64,000 nucleotides of DNA from CAVSXS01 sp963767715 (lineage in GTDB: Bacteria > Chloroflexota > Ktedonobacteria > Ktedonobacterales > Ktedonobacteraceae): positions 62,001 to 126,000 of the forward strand of contig CAVYFA010000015.1 of NCBI GenBank assembly GCA_963767715.1. The letters are read 5' to 3'. Numbering within the stretch: position 1 is the first letter of the stretch; each line of letters opens with the position of its first letter. The notes below the pieces were generated by a model. It was not told the origin of the DNA. It saw nothing but the letters and a program-made list of their open reading frames with translations, and made no database searches. The position numbers and the translations under genes are program-made. Positions 1 to 7,571 of the stretch are shown piece after piece.

Positions 1-1008
1 TCGCGTGAACGCGCCATGGGACGCGCGGCCATCGAAAACGGGGAGGCCATGATCGCCATCGGCACGCACGCGCTGATCCAGGAAGATGTCACCTTCCAGA
101 AATTGGGGCTGGTCATCGTGGACGAGCAGCACCGCTTCGGCGTCGAGCAGCGCGATATCTTGCGGCAGAAGGGCTATCACCCACATATGCTGGTCATGAC
201 GGCTACGCCCATCCCGCGCACGCTGGCCCTCACCGTCTACGGCGACCTGGATGTCTCGGTCATCGACGAGCTTCCGCCGGGTCGCCAGAAAATCATCACA
301 CGCTGGCGCACCGGAGCGCGTCGCGATGAGGCTAATAAGCTGATCGAGCAGGAGGTGCGGGAAGGCCGGCAGGCCTTCATTATCTGTCCGTTGATCGAGG
401 ATTCTGAGTCGCTGGCCGTCAAGTCCGCGACGGCAGAGTACGAGAGGCTCAGCCGCGAGGTCTTCCCACACCTGCGGCTGGGCCTGCTGCACGGCGGCCT
501 GAAGGCTGCAGAGAAGGACGCGACGATGCGCCGTTTCCGCGATGGTGAACTGGACATCCTTGTGGCGACATCGGTAATCGAGGTCGGCATCGACATCCCC
601 AACGCGACCGTGATGGTGATCGAGGACGCCGACCGCTTCGGCCTCTCGCAGCTCCACCAGTTTCGCGGGCGCGTCGGACGTGGAAGTCATCAATCGTATT
701 GCTATGTGCTCAGCGCCGATGCCGGCGTCACCGCGCAGGAACGTCTGGATATCTTCCAGAGTACCAATGACGGCTTCCGCCTGGCCGAGGCTGATCTGAA
801 GCTGCGCGGTCCTGGCGACTTCTTTGGCGTGCGCCAGAGCGGCGTTCCCGAACTGCGAGTAGCAGACCTCGGCGATACGCAGTTGATCGAGCAGTCACGT
901 GACCTCGCCGCACGCATGTGGGAACAGGACCCGTATTTGAAAAAGCCGGAACATATGGCCCTGCGGGAGAAAATGCATTTATTCTGGCAGGATTTTATGG
1001 CACATTAA
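1..1008 (+). CDS. recG: ATP-dependent DNA helicase RecG, C-terminal part (5' end outside window)
   Basis: The open frame runs from base 1, so the gene starts upstream; about 335 C-terminal residues are visible. Helicase motif II VDEQHRFGVEQR and motif III TATPIPRT come first. The second RecA-like domain follows, with LLHGGL, VATSVIEVGIDIPNA and the QFRGRVGRG motif VI. The tail carries DLKLRGPGDFFGVRQSG, which is typical of RecG rather than Mfd or PriA. RecG remodels stalled forks and branch-migrates Holliday junctions. The wedge domain and Walker A lie outside the window. A small membrane-protein gene starts 15 bases downstream and may be co-transcribed. Identification is firm. Confidence 0.96.
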   Translation, partial: SRERAMGRAAIENGEAMIAIGTHALIQEDVTFQKLGLVIVDEQHRFGVEQRDILRQKGYHPHMLVMTATPIPRTLALTVYGDLDVSVIDELPPGRQKIITRWRTGARRDEANKLIEQEVREGRQAFIICPLIEDSESLAVKSATAEYERLSREVFPHLRLGLLHGGLKAAEKDATMRRFRDGELDILVATSVIEVGIDIPNATVMVIEDADRFGLSQLHQFRGRVGRGSHQSYCYVLSADAGVTAQERLDIFQSTNDGFRLAEADLKLRGPGDFFGVRQSGVPELRVADLGDTQLIEQSRDLAARMWEQDPYLKKPEHMALREKMHLFWQDFMAH

Positions 1009-1023
1009 AGGAGGAAACATACA

Positions 1024-1413
1024 TTGGTTGTACGTATAGCACTCATGGTATTGCGCCTCGCGGTAGTAGTGAACCTGGTTTTGGGTATTCTTTTCTGGAC
1101 AAGCACCATCGATAATCCGGGTATCACACTGCTGCACATCATTCTCGGCTTGCTGGCGGTCATATCGCTCTTCACTATCGGCATTGCCCAGGGATTGCGC
1201 GGGGGCAGCTTTGCCCTGGCGCTGGCGACGTTTGTGCTTGGCTTCCTGCTGGCCTTCGTCGGGCTGTTTCAGAAAAGCTGGCTGCCCGAACCCAACCCGA
1301 ATCACTGGATCATCCAGGTCATTCACCTGATACTTGGCCTGGCCGCTATCGGGCTGGGCGAGATGATCGGCGGCCGGTACCGGCGAATGACGGCCAGAGC
1401 AAAGGCTGCATAA
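1024..1413 (+). CDS. Small hydrophobic membrane protein, unknown function
   Basis: This 129-residue protein starts with TTG, chosen because AAAGGAGG lies 6-7 bases upstream. It has about four hydrophobic stretches (roughly residues 4-25, 33-55, 60-82 and 95-115) separated by short loops, and a basic C-terminus (RYRRMTARAKAA) expected on the cytoplasmic side. No catalytic motif was recognised. It follows recG by 15 bases, so read-through transcription is likely, but nothing ties its function to recombination. Confidence 0.75.
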   Translation: MVVRIALMVLRLAVVVNLVLGILFWTSTIDNPGITLLHIILGLLAVISLFTIGIAQGLRGGSFALALATFVLGFLLAFVGLFQKSWLPEPNPNHWIIQVIHLILGLAAIGLGEMIGGRYRRMTARAKAA

Positions 1414-1419
1414 GCGATC

Positions 1420-1438
1420 TAGCGCATCTTTTGCGCTA
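1420..1438 (+). terminator. Short stem-loop after the recG/membrane-protein unit
   Basis: Arms TAGCGCA and TGCGCTA flank a TCTTT loop, 7 bases after the stop codon at 1413. The following tract is only weakly T-rich, so this is at best a modest intrinsic terminator. Confidence 0.35.
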
Positions 1439-1499
1439 TTGCCTTATGCGAGCCGATATGATTTAATTGAGACAACTTTCAAGCTACCAGGCGCACCCC

Positions 1500-1577
1500 G
1501 TCGTAGGGATGCGCTACATCGCATCCAGATTGGACCGCCAATTCCTGGCCGGTAGCGATGTAGCGCGTCCCTACGAC
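1500..1577. repeat. Inverted pair of a palindromic dispersed repeat (GTAGGGA type)
   Basis: The left arm 1500-1522 (GTCGTAGGGATGCGCTACAT...) and right arm 1555-1577 are reverse complements over 23 bases with one mismatch. The left arm is itself palindromic (GGATGCG...CGCATCC). A related unit lies inside the DUF790 gene at 47560-47587. The right arm ends 23 bases before the coaD start, so it lies in the coaD leader. Confidence 0.8.
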
Positions 1578-1600
1578 AAGAGAGGAAAGGCACATAGAGC

Positions 1601-2125
1601 GTGAGTAATCAGGACAACCCGGGTTATACGCCGCGCACCCCACGTATCGCTGTCTATCCAGGAACGTTCGATCCGCTTACCAATGGACATCTCGATATCG
1701 CGCGGCGTGCAGCGCGCCTGTTTGACACCTTGATTGTCTCGGTCTATGAGTTCCCCGCGAAGCAACTGCTCTTCACAGTCGAAGAGCGCATGCAGCTCTG
1801 GCAGGAAGTGATCGCAGCTGAAGGTTTGACGAATGTGCGTATTGATATGTTCGAAGAGCTTACGGTAAATCACGTACGCTCGATAGGTGGCCAGGCTATC
1901 ATCAAAGGGCTGCGGTCGCCGAACGACTTCGAGTACGAGTTCCAGCAGGGATTGATGAATCGCAAACTGGCGCCTGAAATTGAAACCGTCTGCCTGCTGA
2001 CCAATCTGGAGCAATTGTTTGTCAGTTCTTCGTTATTAAAAGAGGTAGCCCATCTGGGAGGAGACGTGACAGATATGCTTCCTCCTCCCGTAATTACCGC
2101 GTTGCGAAAAAAATTCGGAGAGTAG
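1601..2125 (+). CDS. coaD: Phosphopantetheine adenylyltransferase
   Basis: CoaD transfers AMP from ATP to 4'-phosphopantetheine to form dephospho-CoA, the fourth step of CoA synthesis in the cytoplasm. The nucleotidyltransferase signature YPGTFDPLTNGHLDI lies at about residue 19, and IIKGLRSPNDFEYEFQ at about residue 107 matches the family's substrate-binding segment. The catalytic HxGH-type motif is NGHL. At 174 residues it is slightly longer than the usual 160, because of a short N-terminal extension after the GTG start. An AGAGGAAAGG tract upstream supports that start. Confidence 0.96.
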   Translation: MSNQDNPGYTPRTPRIAVYPGTFDPLTNGHLDIARRAARLFDTLIVSVYEFPAKQLLFTVEERMQLWQEVIAAEGLTNVRIDMFEELTVNHVRSIGGQAIIKGLRSPNDFEYEFQQGLMNRKLAPEIETVCLLTNLEQLFVSSSLLKEVAHLGGDVTDMLPPPVITALRKKFGE

Positions 2126-2149
2126 TGCGTCGTCTTTGTATGGTATGGT

Positions 2150-2211
2150 GGGATGGCGACCGCGAGCGACCACGTGCTCGATAAATCGGCACTCTACACG
2201 GTCACCATCCC
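2150..2211. repeat. Inverted repeat in the leader of the coiled-coil gene, with a degenerate GGCGACC unit
   Basis: Arms GGGATGGCGACC (2150-2161) and GGTCACCATCCC (2200-2211) pair with one mismatch around a 38-base loop. The left arm continues into GGCGACCGCGAG, the half-unit also seen at 48646 and 59640. The structure ends 20 bases before the ATG at 2232. Its function is unknown. Confidence 0.5.
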
Positions 2212-2231
2212 TCATAGAACGGAGGAGAGGC

Positions 2232-2912
2232 ATGGATATTCAATACCTTGTCGATCGCCTGGAGAATCTGATCGCGAGCAGCCGCAGGATGCCGTTGTTC
2301 AACCAGATCATGGTCAAGGAAGCGGATATGCTGGATATCATCGAGACAATGCGCACTGCCATCCCAGATGAAATCAAGCAGGCGCGGCGTATCCTCCAGG
2401 AGAAGGAGCGCATCCTGGCCCAGGCGCAGGCAGACGCCAGCAGCCTGCTCGCGAAGGCACGCGAGGAGTCCGAGAAGGCCATGAAACGCGACGGTTTGTT
2501 GCGCGCCGCCGAGGAGCGCTCCAGGCAGATGCTGCACAAGGCGGAAGAGAAGGCCGATCGATTGAAGATCGAGGCCGATGCCTACGTTGTAGAAACACTG
2601 CGCGCCCTGCACGAACACCTCTCGGGCATCGAAATGGAGATCGACCGCTCGCTACTCAGCATCGAGAAAGGGTTAGCAAGCATGGAAGAGCACGGGGAAG
2701 AACAAACCGGAATGGATGAAAATGACTCGCCCTATCTTGACGAGGAGATCGACGACTCCGAAGCCCTGGACCATCAGGATGCACCCGGCGCTCCCCCTCC
2801 TGACACGCCCGGCGCATATGGGCAGCAGAGTGAAGCCAGGAGGCCCCAGCAACCAAGACGGGCGTCGCTGGCAATAGATACGATGGGTGCGCCGATGTAC
2901 CCGCCTTCCTAA
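2232..2912 (+). CDS. Coiled-coil protein resembling ATP synthase subunit b
   Basis: The ATG at 2232 is preceded by GGAGGAGAGG, so it is preferred to the longer frame from 2136. The 226-residue product begins MDIQYLVDRLENLIASSRR. Residues about 45-135 are a long charged coiled coil rich in Ala, Glu, Lys and Arg, of the b-subunit/DivIVA-like kind. The C-terminus is acidic and then Pro-rich, probably disordered. There is no membrane helix, so it is probably not a true F-ATPase subunit. It follows coaD by about 100 bases. Function is unknown; a cytoplasmic scaffold is one possibility. Confidence 0.8.
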   Translation: MDIQYLVDRLENLIASSRRMPLFNQIMVKEADMLDIIETMRTAIPDEIKQARRILQEKERILAQAQADASSLLAKAREESEKAMKRDGLLRAAEERSRQMLHKAEEKADRLKIEADAYVVETLRALHEHLSGIEMEIDRSLLSIEKGLASMEEHGEEQTGMDENDSPYLDEEIDDSEALDHQDAPGAPPPDTPGAYGQQSEARRPQQPRRASLAIDTMGAPMYPPS

Positions 2913-2917
2913 AAGAC

Positions 2918-2946
2918 TTGACACACCTTCATCGGTCTTCTATAAT
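2918..2946 (+). promoter_or_regulatory. Perfect sigma-70 type promoter for the DUF177-rpmF-fabD run
   Basis: TTGACA at 2918-2923, a 17-base spacer and TATAAT at 2941-2946 match the housekeeping consensus at every position. It begins 5 bases after the stop codon at 2912 and about 105 bases before the next start. Confidence 0.9.
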
Positions 2947-3050
2947 GAGCAAGAACTCGCCAGCACCAGGATAGAACTGCTTTTTATGGTTGCGCCACAA
3001 CCATATTTTTTTGTGACTCGCTCGCAAGGTAATGAAGGGATTTGAGTAGG

Positions 3051-3587
3051 ATGGATAGTTTGATTTACAATGTGGCGCAACTGTTGAAGGCTCCTGTCGG
3101 CACCTCAGTAGCATATGATTTCTCCGAAGAGGATGTTCAACTGGACGATATTCGCACGGCAGGTCCACTGAGCGGGCATGTGCGTATGCGGCGGACAAAC
3201 CAGGGGCTACTGGTAGATGGCTGGGCCGATCTTGTACTGGCATTGACATGCGACCGGTGCTTGAAGGAATTCGAGCGACCGATGCATGTGACATTTGAAG
3301 AGCAATTTTATCCAACCGTTGACGTGGTGAGCGGGCTGCCGCTGGCGCCGTTCGACCAGGAAGAGATTTTCGCAATCGACGCGCACCACGAAGTTGATTT
3401 AACCGAAGCAATTCGCCAGAATGTACTGACGCAGTTGCCGATGGTTACGCTGTGCCGGGAAGATTGCCAGGGACTGTGTTCGCAGTGCGGGCATGACCTC
3501 AATCTTGGCCCGTGCGAGTGCGTACCGGAAGTCGATACGCGCTTGAGCGTACTTGAGCAGTTACTGCGAGAGAGACAGCAATCCTAA
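3051..3587 (+). CDS. DUF177 / YceD family protein
   Basis: YceD-family proteins are coded next to rpmF in most bacteria and are linked to 23S rRNA or large-subunit maturation. This one is 178 residues. It shows the family's central LTCDRCLKEFERP segment, then a four-cysteine cluster (LCREDCQGLCSQCGHDLN) near the C-terminus that probably binds zinc. The ATG at 3051 is chosen because AAGGGA lies about 10 bases upstream; an in-frame TTG at 3042 is the alternative. rpmF follows after 74 bases, the classical arrangement. Confidence 0.9.
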   Translation: MDSLIYNVAQLLKAPVGTSVAYDFSEEDVQLDDIRTAGPLSGHVRMRRTNQGLLVDGWADLVLALTCDRCLKEFERPMHVTFEEQFYPTVDVVSGLPLAPFDQEEIFAIDAHHEVDLTEAIRQNVLTQLPMVTLCREDCQGLCSQCGHDLNLGPCECVPEVDTRLSVLEQLLRERQQS

Positions 3588-3661
3588 TAGTTCCATAGCG
3601 TCATGGTGTTGCCTTGCGACAATTGCGGTCGCCAGGTACACACAGTAGGAGGAATATTGTT

Positions 3662-3853
3662 ATGGGAGCGTTACCAAAGCAACGAACATCCCACGCTCGC
3701 CAGGGTAATCGGCGGGCGCACCATCGTCTGACGCTGCCACAACTGGTGGCATGCCCGAATTGCCGGAGGCCACGGCTTGCGCACCACGCTTGCCCGAACT
3801 GCGGAATGTATCGCGGTCGCCAGATTTTCTTGCCGCGTGCAAAGAAGAGCTGA
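3662..3853 (+). CDS. rpmF: 50S ribosomal protein L32
   Basis: A 63-residue basic protein with the L32 start MGALPKQRTSHARQGNRRAH. A CxxC...CxxC zinc ribbon (VACPNCRRPRLAHHACPNCG) is followed by GMYRGRQIF. AGGAGGA lies just upstream of the ATG. L32 sits near the peptidyl-transferase side of the 50S subunit. It lies between the DUF177 gene and fabD, as in many bacterial translation/fatty-acid clusters; plsX and fabH, often found here, are absent. Confidence 0.96.
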   Translation: MGALPKQRTSHARQGNRRAHHRLTLPQLVACPNCRRPRLAHHACPNCGMYRGRQIFLPRAKKS

Positions 3854-3917
3854 GGACGTTACGAAGAGCGAGGCAGGTCAAACAAACCCGCCTCCTTTTC
3901 ATAAGCGAGTGTAATGT

Positions 3918-4949
3918 ATGACGGCACAAGTGGCCTTTCTTTTTCCTGGCCAGGGTAGCCAGCTAGTCGGTATGGGGGCTGATGTCTACAGGGCATCGCC
4001 GGCAGCGCGGCAGGTATTTGAGGCGGTAGACGAGGCGCTCGGCTTTTCGTTGAGTTCGTTGTGTTTTAACGGTCCCGAAGAAACGCTGCGTGAAACCGTC
4101 AATGCCCAGCCTGCTATTGTCACTGTAAGCCTGGCGTTGCTGGCAGCCCTGCAAGATGCTCTTTCTCCCGCACAGCCCTCATCCTGGTCTTTTCCGCTCA
4201 CCCCCAGTTTCACTGCCGGACACAGCGTTGGAGAATATGCCGCGCTGGTGACAGCAGGAGCGCTCTCGCTCGAGGACGCGGCGCGGCTGGTACGCGAACG
4301 TGGGCGGTTGATGCACCACGAGGGAACCGTGTGCCCCGGTAGCATGGCCGCCGTGATCGGCATGGACGAAGAGCCACTACAGGAGCTCTGCAGGGAAGTG
4401 ACCGAGCAGCAGACCGCCAACCTGCCTGGCGAGGCACATCCTGGGCAGGGGCGCGTCACGGTGGCGAACTTCAATGCCCCGGGGCAGATCGTGATTTCAG
4501 GCGAAAAGGCCGCGTTAGAAGCCGCGATGGAGCAGGCCAGGGCACGTGGGGCGAAACGAGTCATCCCTCTAGCTGTCAGCGGTGCATTCCATTCACCGGT
4601 CATGCAGCCGGCCGCGGCAGGCCTGTCGCAGGCTATCGGCGCAACGCAGATTAGCGACGCAAGCATTCCGGTCATCGGCAACATTCACGCGCTTCCGTTG
4701 AGGCAAAGCCAGGACATTCGCGAGGAGATGGCACAGCAGATAGCCACATCGGTGCAGTGGGTGCGTATAATTGAGTATATGGTTAACGCGGGTGTCACCG
4801 TTTTTCTTGAGATTGGTCCTGGCCAGGCGCTTACCGGCATGGTCAAGCGCATCACGAAGGGGGTGACGCTCCTGAATGTGAGCAACGAGGCCGATTTGCA
4901 GAAAACCGTGCAGATGCTGCGTGAAATGCACCTTATGGATGGCGTATAA
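3918..4949 (+). CDS. fabD: Malonyl-CoA:acyl carrier protein transacylase
   Basis: FabD loads malonate from CoA onto ACP for fatty-acid elongation. The N-terminus has FLFPGQGSQLVGMG, and the nucleophile elbow GHSVGEYAALV at about residue 97 holds the catalytic serine. The catalytic His is probably in SGAFHSPVM, and the C-terminal EIGPGQALTGMVKR is also typical. The protein is 343 residues against about 310 usually; the extra length is two loops rich in Pro, Ser and Gly (about residues 78-92 and 167-180). acpP, its substrate carrier, lies 860 bases downstream in the same run. Confidence 0.96.
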   Translation: MTAQVAFLFPGQGSQLVGMGADVYRASPAARQVFEAVDEALGFSLSSLCFNGPEETLRETVNAQPAIVTVSLALLAALQDALSPAQPSSWSFPLTPSFTAGHSVGEYAALVTAGALSLEDAARLVRERGRLMHHEGTVCPGSMAAVIGMDEEPLQELCREVTEQQTANLPGEAHPGQGRVTVANFNAPGQIVISGEKAALEAAMEQARARGAKRVIPLAVSGAFHSPVMQPAAAGLSQAIGATQISDASIPVIGNIHALPLRQSQDIREEMAQQIATSVQWVRIIEYMVNAGVTVFLEIGPGQALTGMVKRITKGVTLLNVSNEADLQKTVQMLREMHLMDGV

Positions 4950-5015
4950 TCTACTTGACAAGTACTTGCACACGTGCCTATCCTTTGCAGTATGGTATTG
5001 TAGCTGAGAAAATCG

Positions 5016-5351
5016 ATGGTGACAGAATCGTTAGGAGTAGTACGGGTAGCCCGCCAGGTATTGCTGGCAATCATCACAAACGTTACAGTAGAAATACCAG
5101 GCGTTACCCGCATGGCACAGGGCAGCGACACATGGTCTCGTTTACCGGGCCGCACGATTCCCCGCAATGGGGTTGCGCTGGCAATAAAGGAGAACACCAT
5201 TTCTGCCGACCTGTACATTGTGGTTGCTCCCGGCGTCAACATTGTTGAGGTAGGCTCAACCATCCAGGAAGAGGTAGCCTCTGCCATCGAAGAGATGGTA
5301 GGGATGCGCGTCCAGGAAGTGAATGTCTACATACAGGATGTAGCAGAGTAA
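5016..5351 (+). CDS. Asp23/Gls24 family envelope stress response protein
   Basis: A 111-residue protein matching the Asp23 (DUF322) fold: VARQVLLAIITNVTVEIPGV, then a beta-rich core, and the terminal signature VGSTIQEEVASAIEEMVGM..VNVYIQDV. In Gram-positive bacteria such proteins are abundant, membrane-associated and induced by alkaline or envelope stress. In many genomes a copy lies just upstream of nusB, as here, 14 bases apart. The ribosome-binding site is weak. Confidence 0.9.
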   Translation: MVTESLGVVRVARQVLLAIITNVTVEIPGVTRMAQGSDTWSRLPGRTIPRNGVALAIKENTISADLYIVVAPGVNIVEVGSTIQEEVASAIEEMVGMRVQEVNVYIQDVAE

Positions 5352-5365
5352 CCTATAGAGGAAGC

Positions 5366-5812
5366 ATGGCAACGGGGATTCGACGGCAGGCGAGGGTAAT
5401 CGCTCTGCAAACACTCTATGAATATGATACGGCTCAGCACCCGCCGGCAGAAGTTCTGCAGCGGCACGTCGAGGACCGACACCTCCAGCCGAGAGTGTTC
5501 GAATACGCGAACGAACTTGTCACGGGTGTTTGTGACCACCTTGCCGAAATTGACGCCCACATTCAAAGTGCAGCCAGCGAGTGGCCTTTGCAGCAGATGG
5601 CGCGCATCGACAAAAATATCTTGAGGCTTGCAATCTACGAAATTCTGTTTAATAATACGGTACCGGCAAAGGCCGCGATAAACGAGGCGGTGGAGCTTGC
5701 CAAGCAGTTCGGCAGCAATACCTCCAGCCGATTCGTCAACGGGGTCCTCGGTACAATATTTCATCGGGCGCAACAATCGCCCACCCCTATTGCTGAAAGC
5801 GAGGTGAAATAG
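5366..5812 (+). CDS. nusB: Transcription antitermination factor NusB
   Basis: NusB pairs with NusE (S10) on boxA RNA to stop premature termination, mainly in rRNA operons. The all-helical protein is 148 residues, the normal size. It begins GIRRQARVIALQTLYEYD, and the C-terminal VPAKAAINEAVELAKQFG...RFVNGVLG block is diagnostic. GAGGAAG precedes the ATG. The stop codon shares one base with the GTG of acpP, so the two are translationally coupled. Confidence 0.96.
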   Translation: MATGIRRQARVIALQTLYEYDTAQHPPAEVLQRHVEDRHLQPRVFEYANELVTGVCDHLAEIDAHIQSAASEWPLQQMARIDKNILRLAIYEILFNNTVPAKAAINEAVELAKQFGSNTSSRFVNGVLGTIFHRAQQSPTPIAESEVK

Positions 5813-6048
5813 TGGCAACAGTTAATGAACGGCTCAAAAAGATCATTGTAGACCAGTTGGGTGTTGATGAGAGCGAGGTTGTCCCAAGCGCTTCTTTCGT
5901 TGAGGATCTCAACGCCGATTCGCTCGACCTGGTTGAACTCATTATGTCTCTGGAGGAGGAATTCAAACTGCAAATCTCCGACGAGGACGCTGAAAAAATC
6001 ACGACGGTCCAGGAGGCCGAGGACTATATAGAAGAGCACCTGCGATAA
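5812..6048 (+). CDS. acpP: Acyl carrier protein
   Basis: A 78-residue acidic helical protein. The DSLD motif within EDLNADSLDLVELIM places the phosphopantetheine-bearing serine at about residue 38. This prosthetic group comes from CoA, whose synthesis gene coaD is 3.7 kb upstream. The start is a GTG overlapping the nusB stop by one base. ACP shuttles growing acyl chains between Fab enzymes, including FabD coded in the same run. Confidence 0.97.
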   Translation: MATVNERLKKIIVDQLGVDESEVVPSASFVEDLNADSLDLVELIMSLEEEFKLQISDEDAEKITTVQEAEDYIEEHLR

Positions 6049-6078
6049 GCATCATCAGGTGACGCTCAAAGGGTTGTC

Positions 6079-6783
6079 GTGCACAACAAAGCGGCTGCTG
6101 AAGCAGTCGAACAACTCATCCATGAATATAGCAAACTGGTGTTTCACACGATCTACGGCATGACTGGAGATTGGGAAGAAAGCCAGGATCTCACCCAGGA
6201 AACGTTTCAGCAGGCGCTGAAATCGATTGATGCCGCGCGCGCAAAGTCTGGCGGGCGTTTTCACGCGAAAGCCTGGCTGCTGCAAATCGCCGTTAATACC
6301 GTGCGGATGCAGCAGCGCCGCGGCCGGCTCTTTCGATTTATCCCCTTCTCGCGCCTGGAAAAGCAGCATCAAGCGCCGCGGCTTTCCAACGCCCCATCAG
6401 GTACAATAGAGGAAATGGCCGCGGCGGTGCAGCCCTCCGGCTACGGCGCGCCCCAACAACCCGACCTCGAAGAAATGGTGGCCGAACGCGACGCCATCCA
6501 GCGCACCTTGCAGCGTATCAGCGCCCCCCTGCGCGAATGCCTGCTGCTTTCCATCGCCGGGCAATTCTCAACGGGCGAAATCGCTGCCATAGTGGGCATC
6601 GAAGAGGCGGCAGTCCGGCAGCGCATCGCCCGCGCCCGCAAACAGTTCAAGCAGATTTATACACAGGTGGGCGGAGAAGAGCTTGCAGAGACCCTCTCTT
6701 CTCCGGGAACATCCATGTCACAAAACCTACCCGATATGCATCATAGTTATCTAGAAAGTCATTTCTCTCGCTCGCTATCCTGA
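6079..6783 (+). CDS. ECF-type RNA polymerase sigma factor
   Basis: Region 2 covers about residues 10-85 (LVFHTIYGMTGDWEESQDLTQ, ETFQQALKSI, KAWLLQIAVNTVR). A variable linker follows, then region 4 (about 135-195: LRECLLLSIAGQFSTGEIA, then VRQRIARARKQFKQIY) with the helix-turn-helix. The start is a GTG. The C-terminal 30 residues are extra. The gene lies 30 bases after acpP and is followed by a small membrane protein that could be its anti-sigma partner, then tatA and tatC. The regulon is unknown; proximity suggests it may drive the tat genes. Confidence 0.88.
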   Translation: MHNKAAAEAVEQLIHEYSKLVFHTIYGMTGDWEESQDLTQETFQQALKSIDAARAKSGGRFHAKAWLLQIAVNTVRMQQRRGRLFRFIPFSRLEKQHQAPRLSNAPSGTIEEMAAAVQPSGYGAPQQPDLEEMVAERDAIQRTLQRISAPLRECLLLSIAGQFSTGEIAAIVGIEEAAVRQRIARARKQFKQIYTQVGGEELAETLSSPGTSMSQNLPDMHHSYLESHFSRSLS

Positions 6784-6800
6784 CCGCTTACGGAGAAGCA

Positions 6801-7097
6801 ATGCAAAACGACTCTATTGAGACCTTGCTGCTGCGACACCTTGGCAGCACAGCCCCGGCTCCGGATGACCTGGAGGTGACACTGCTCGCCTCCGTTCGTC
6901 AGGATGCTCAGGAGCTGGAGCGCCAGGCACATCTTGCCGCCGCGTGGCGCGAACGGCCCCTCAGCCGCCGCCGTGTACTACGGCTGGTGGCGCTTGGCTC
7001 CGCCGGGCTCGGCGTCGTCGGGGTCGGCCTGGAAGGCCTGCGCAGAGTGGAAGCCAGCTTGCTTGGCCAGGACGCGAGTAAACCCGCCTATTCGTAA
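6801..7097 (+). CDS. Small single-pass membrane protein, possible anti-sigma partner
   Basis: A 98-residue product not recognised by family. The N-terminal 50 residues are charged and helical (LLLRHLGSTAPAPDDLEVTL), as in the cytoplasmic part of short anti-sigma factors but without a zinc-binding HxxxCxxC. Next comes PLSRRRVLRLVALGSAGLG, a hydrophobic helix led by a twin-arginine-like S-R-R-R-V-L-R. It starts 17 bases after the sigma gene and precedes tatA. Its role as sigma antagonist or Tat client is inferred from position only. Confidence 0.7.
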   Translation: MQNDSIETLLLRHLGSTAPAPDDLEVTLLASVRQDAQELERQAHLAAAWRERPLSRRRVLRLVALGSAGLGVVGVGLEGLRRVEASLLGQDASKPAYS

Positions 7098-7205
7098 GGC
7101 ATCTACCGTCTTCGGGGTTCATCCGAATGAGGCATCGTAACGTAGTATCGGATAGCGCACTGACAGCGTTCTGTTGTCGATAGACATGAAAGGATACCAA
7201 CTACC

Positions 7206-7508
7206 ATGATTCCAGGATTTCACGGATTTGACCTGATCGTCATTCTACTCATTGCCCTCTTGATCTTTGGCCCCAAAAAGCTGCCGGAGATGGGCTCAGC
7301 CATCGGCAAAAGCATCAAGGAGTTCCGCAAGGGTGTCAGCGAACTGACCTCGCCGAAAGAAGAGGAAGAGCCGAAACTGCCGGTTAGCTCGAAGGATATG
7401 AGCAAGCTCAGCCTCGGTGGCGTTGCCTACGAGGGCGAGACGAGCAGGGTAGCTAATAGCGAGGCGCCGGTCGCTCAGTCTCCGACCGAGACTCAGGTTG
7501 AGCGCTAG
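7206..7508 (+). CDS. tatA: Sec-independent protein translocase subunit TatA
   Basis: TatA oligomerises to form the passage for folded proteins with twin-arginine signals. The 100-residue protein has the classical plan: a short N-terminal membrane helix (FDLIVILLIALLIFGPKKLP with the FGPKKLPE hinge), an amphipathic helix (MGSAIGKSIKEFRKGV), then a flexible charged tail. tatC follows 63 bases downstream; no separate tatB is seen, so this is the minimal TatAC type. Confidence 0.95.
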   Translation: MIPGFHGFDLIVILLIALLIFGPKKLPEMGSAIGKSIKEFRKGVSELTSPKEEEEPKLPVSSKDMSKLSLGGVAYEGETSRVANSEAPVAQSPTETQVER

Positions 7509-7571
7509 TGGTTGCTTGAAAGCAGCGGGTAGTCGTCGCACGAGCGCGCTTCTCGCTCTACAGGAGCTGAT

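Noticed and set aside
3986..4684. 232-codon frame antisense to fabD
   Set aside because: Lies entirely opposite a clear FabD gene; composition (Ser/Cys/Arg-rich) is that of an antisense shadow and there is no ribosome-binding site.
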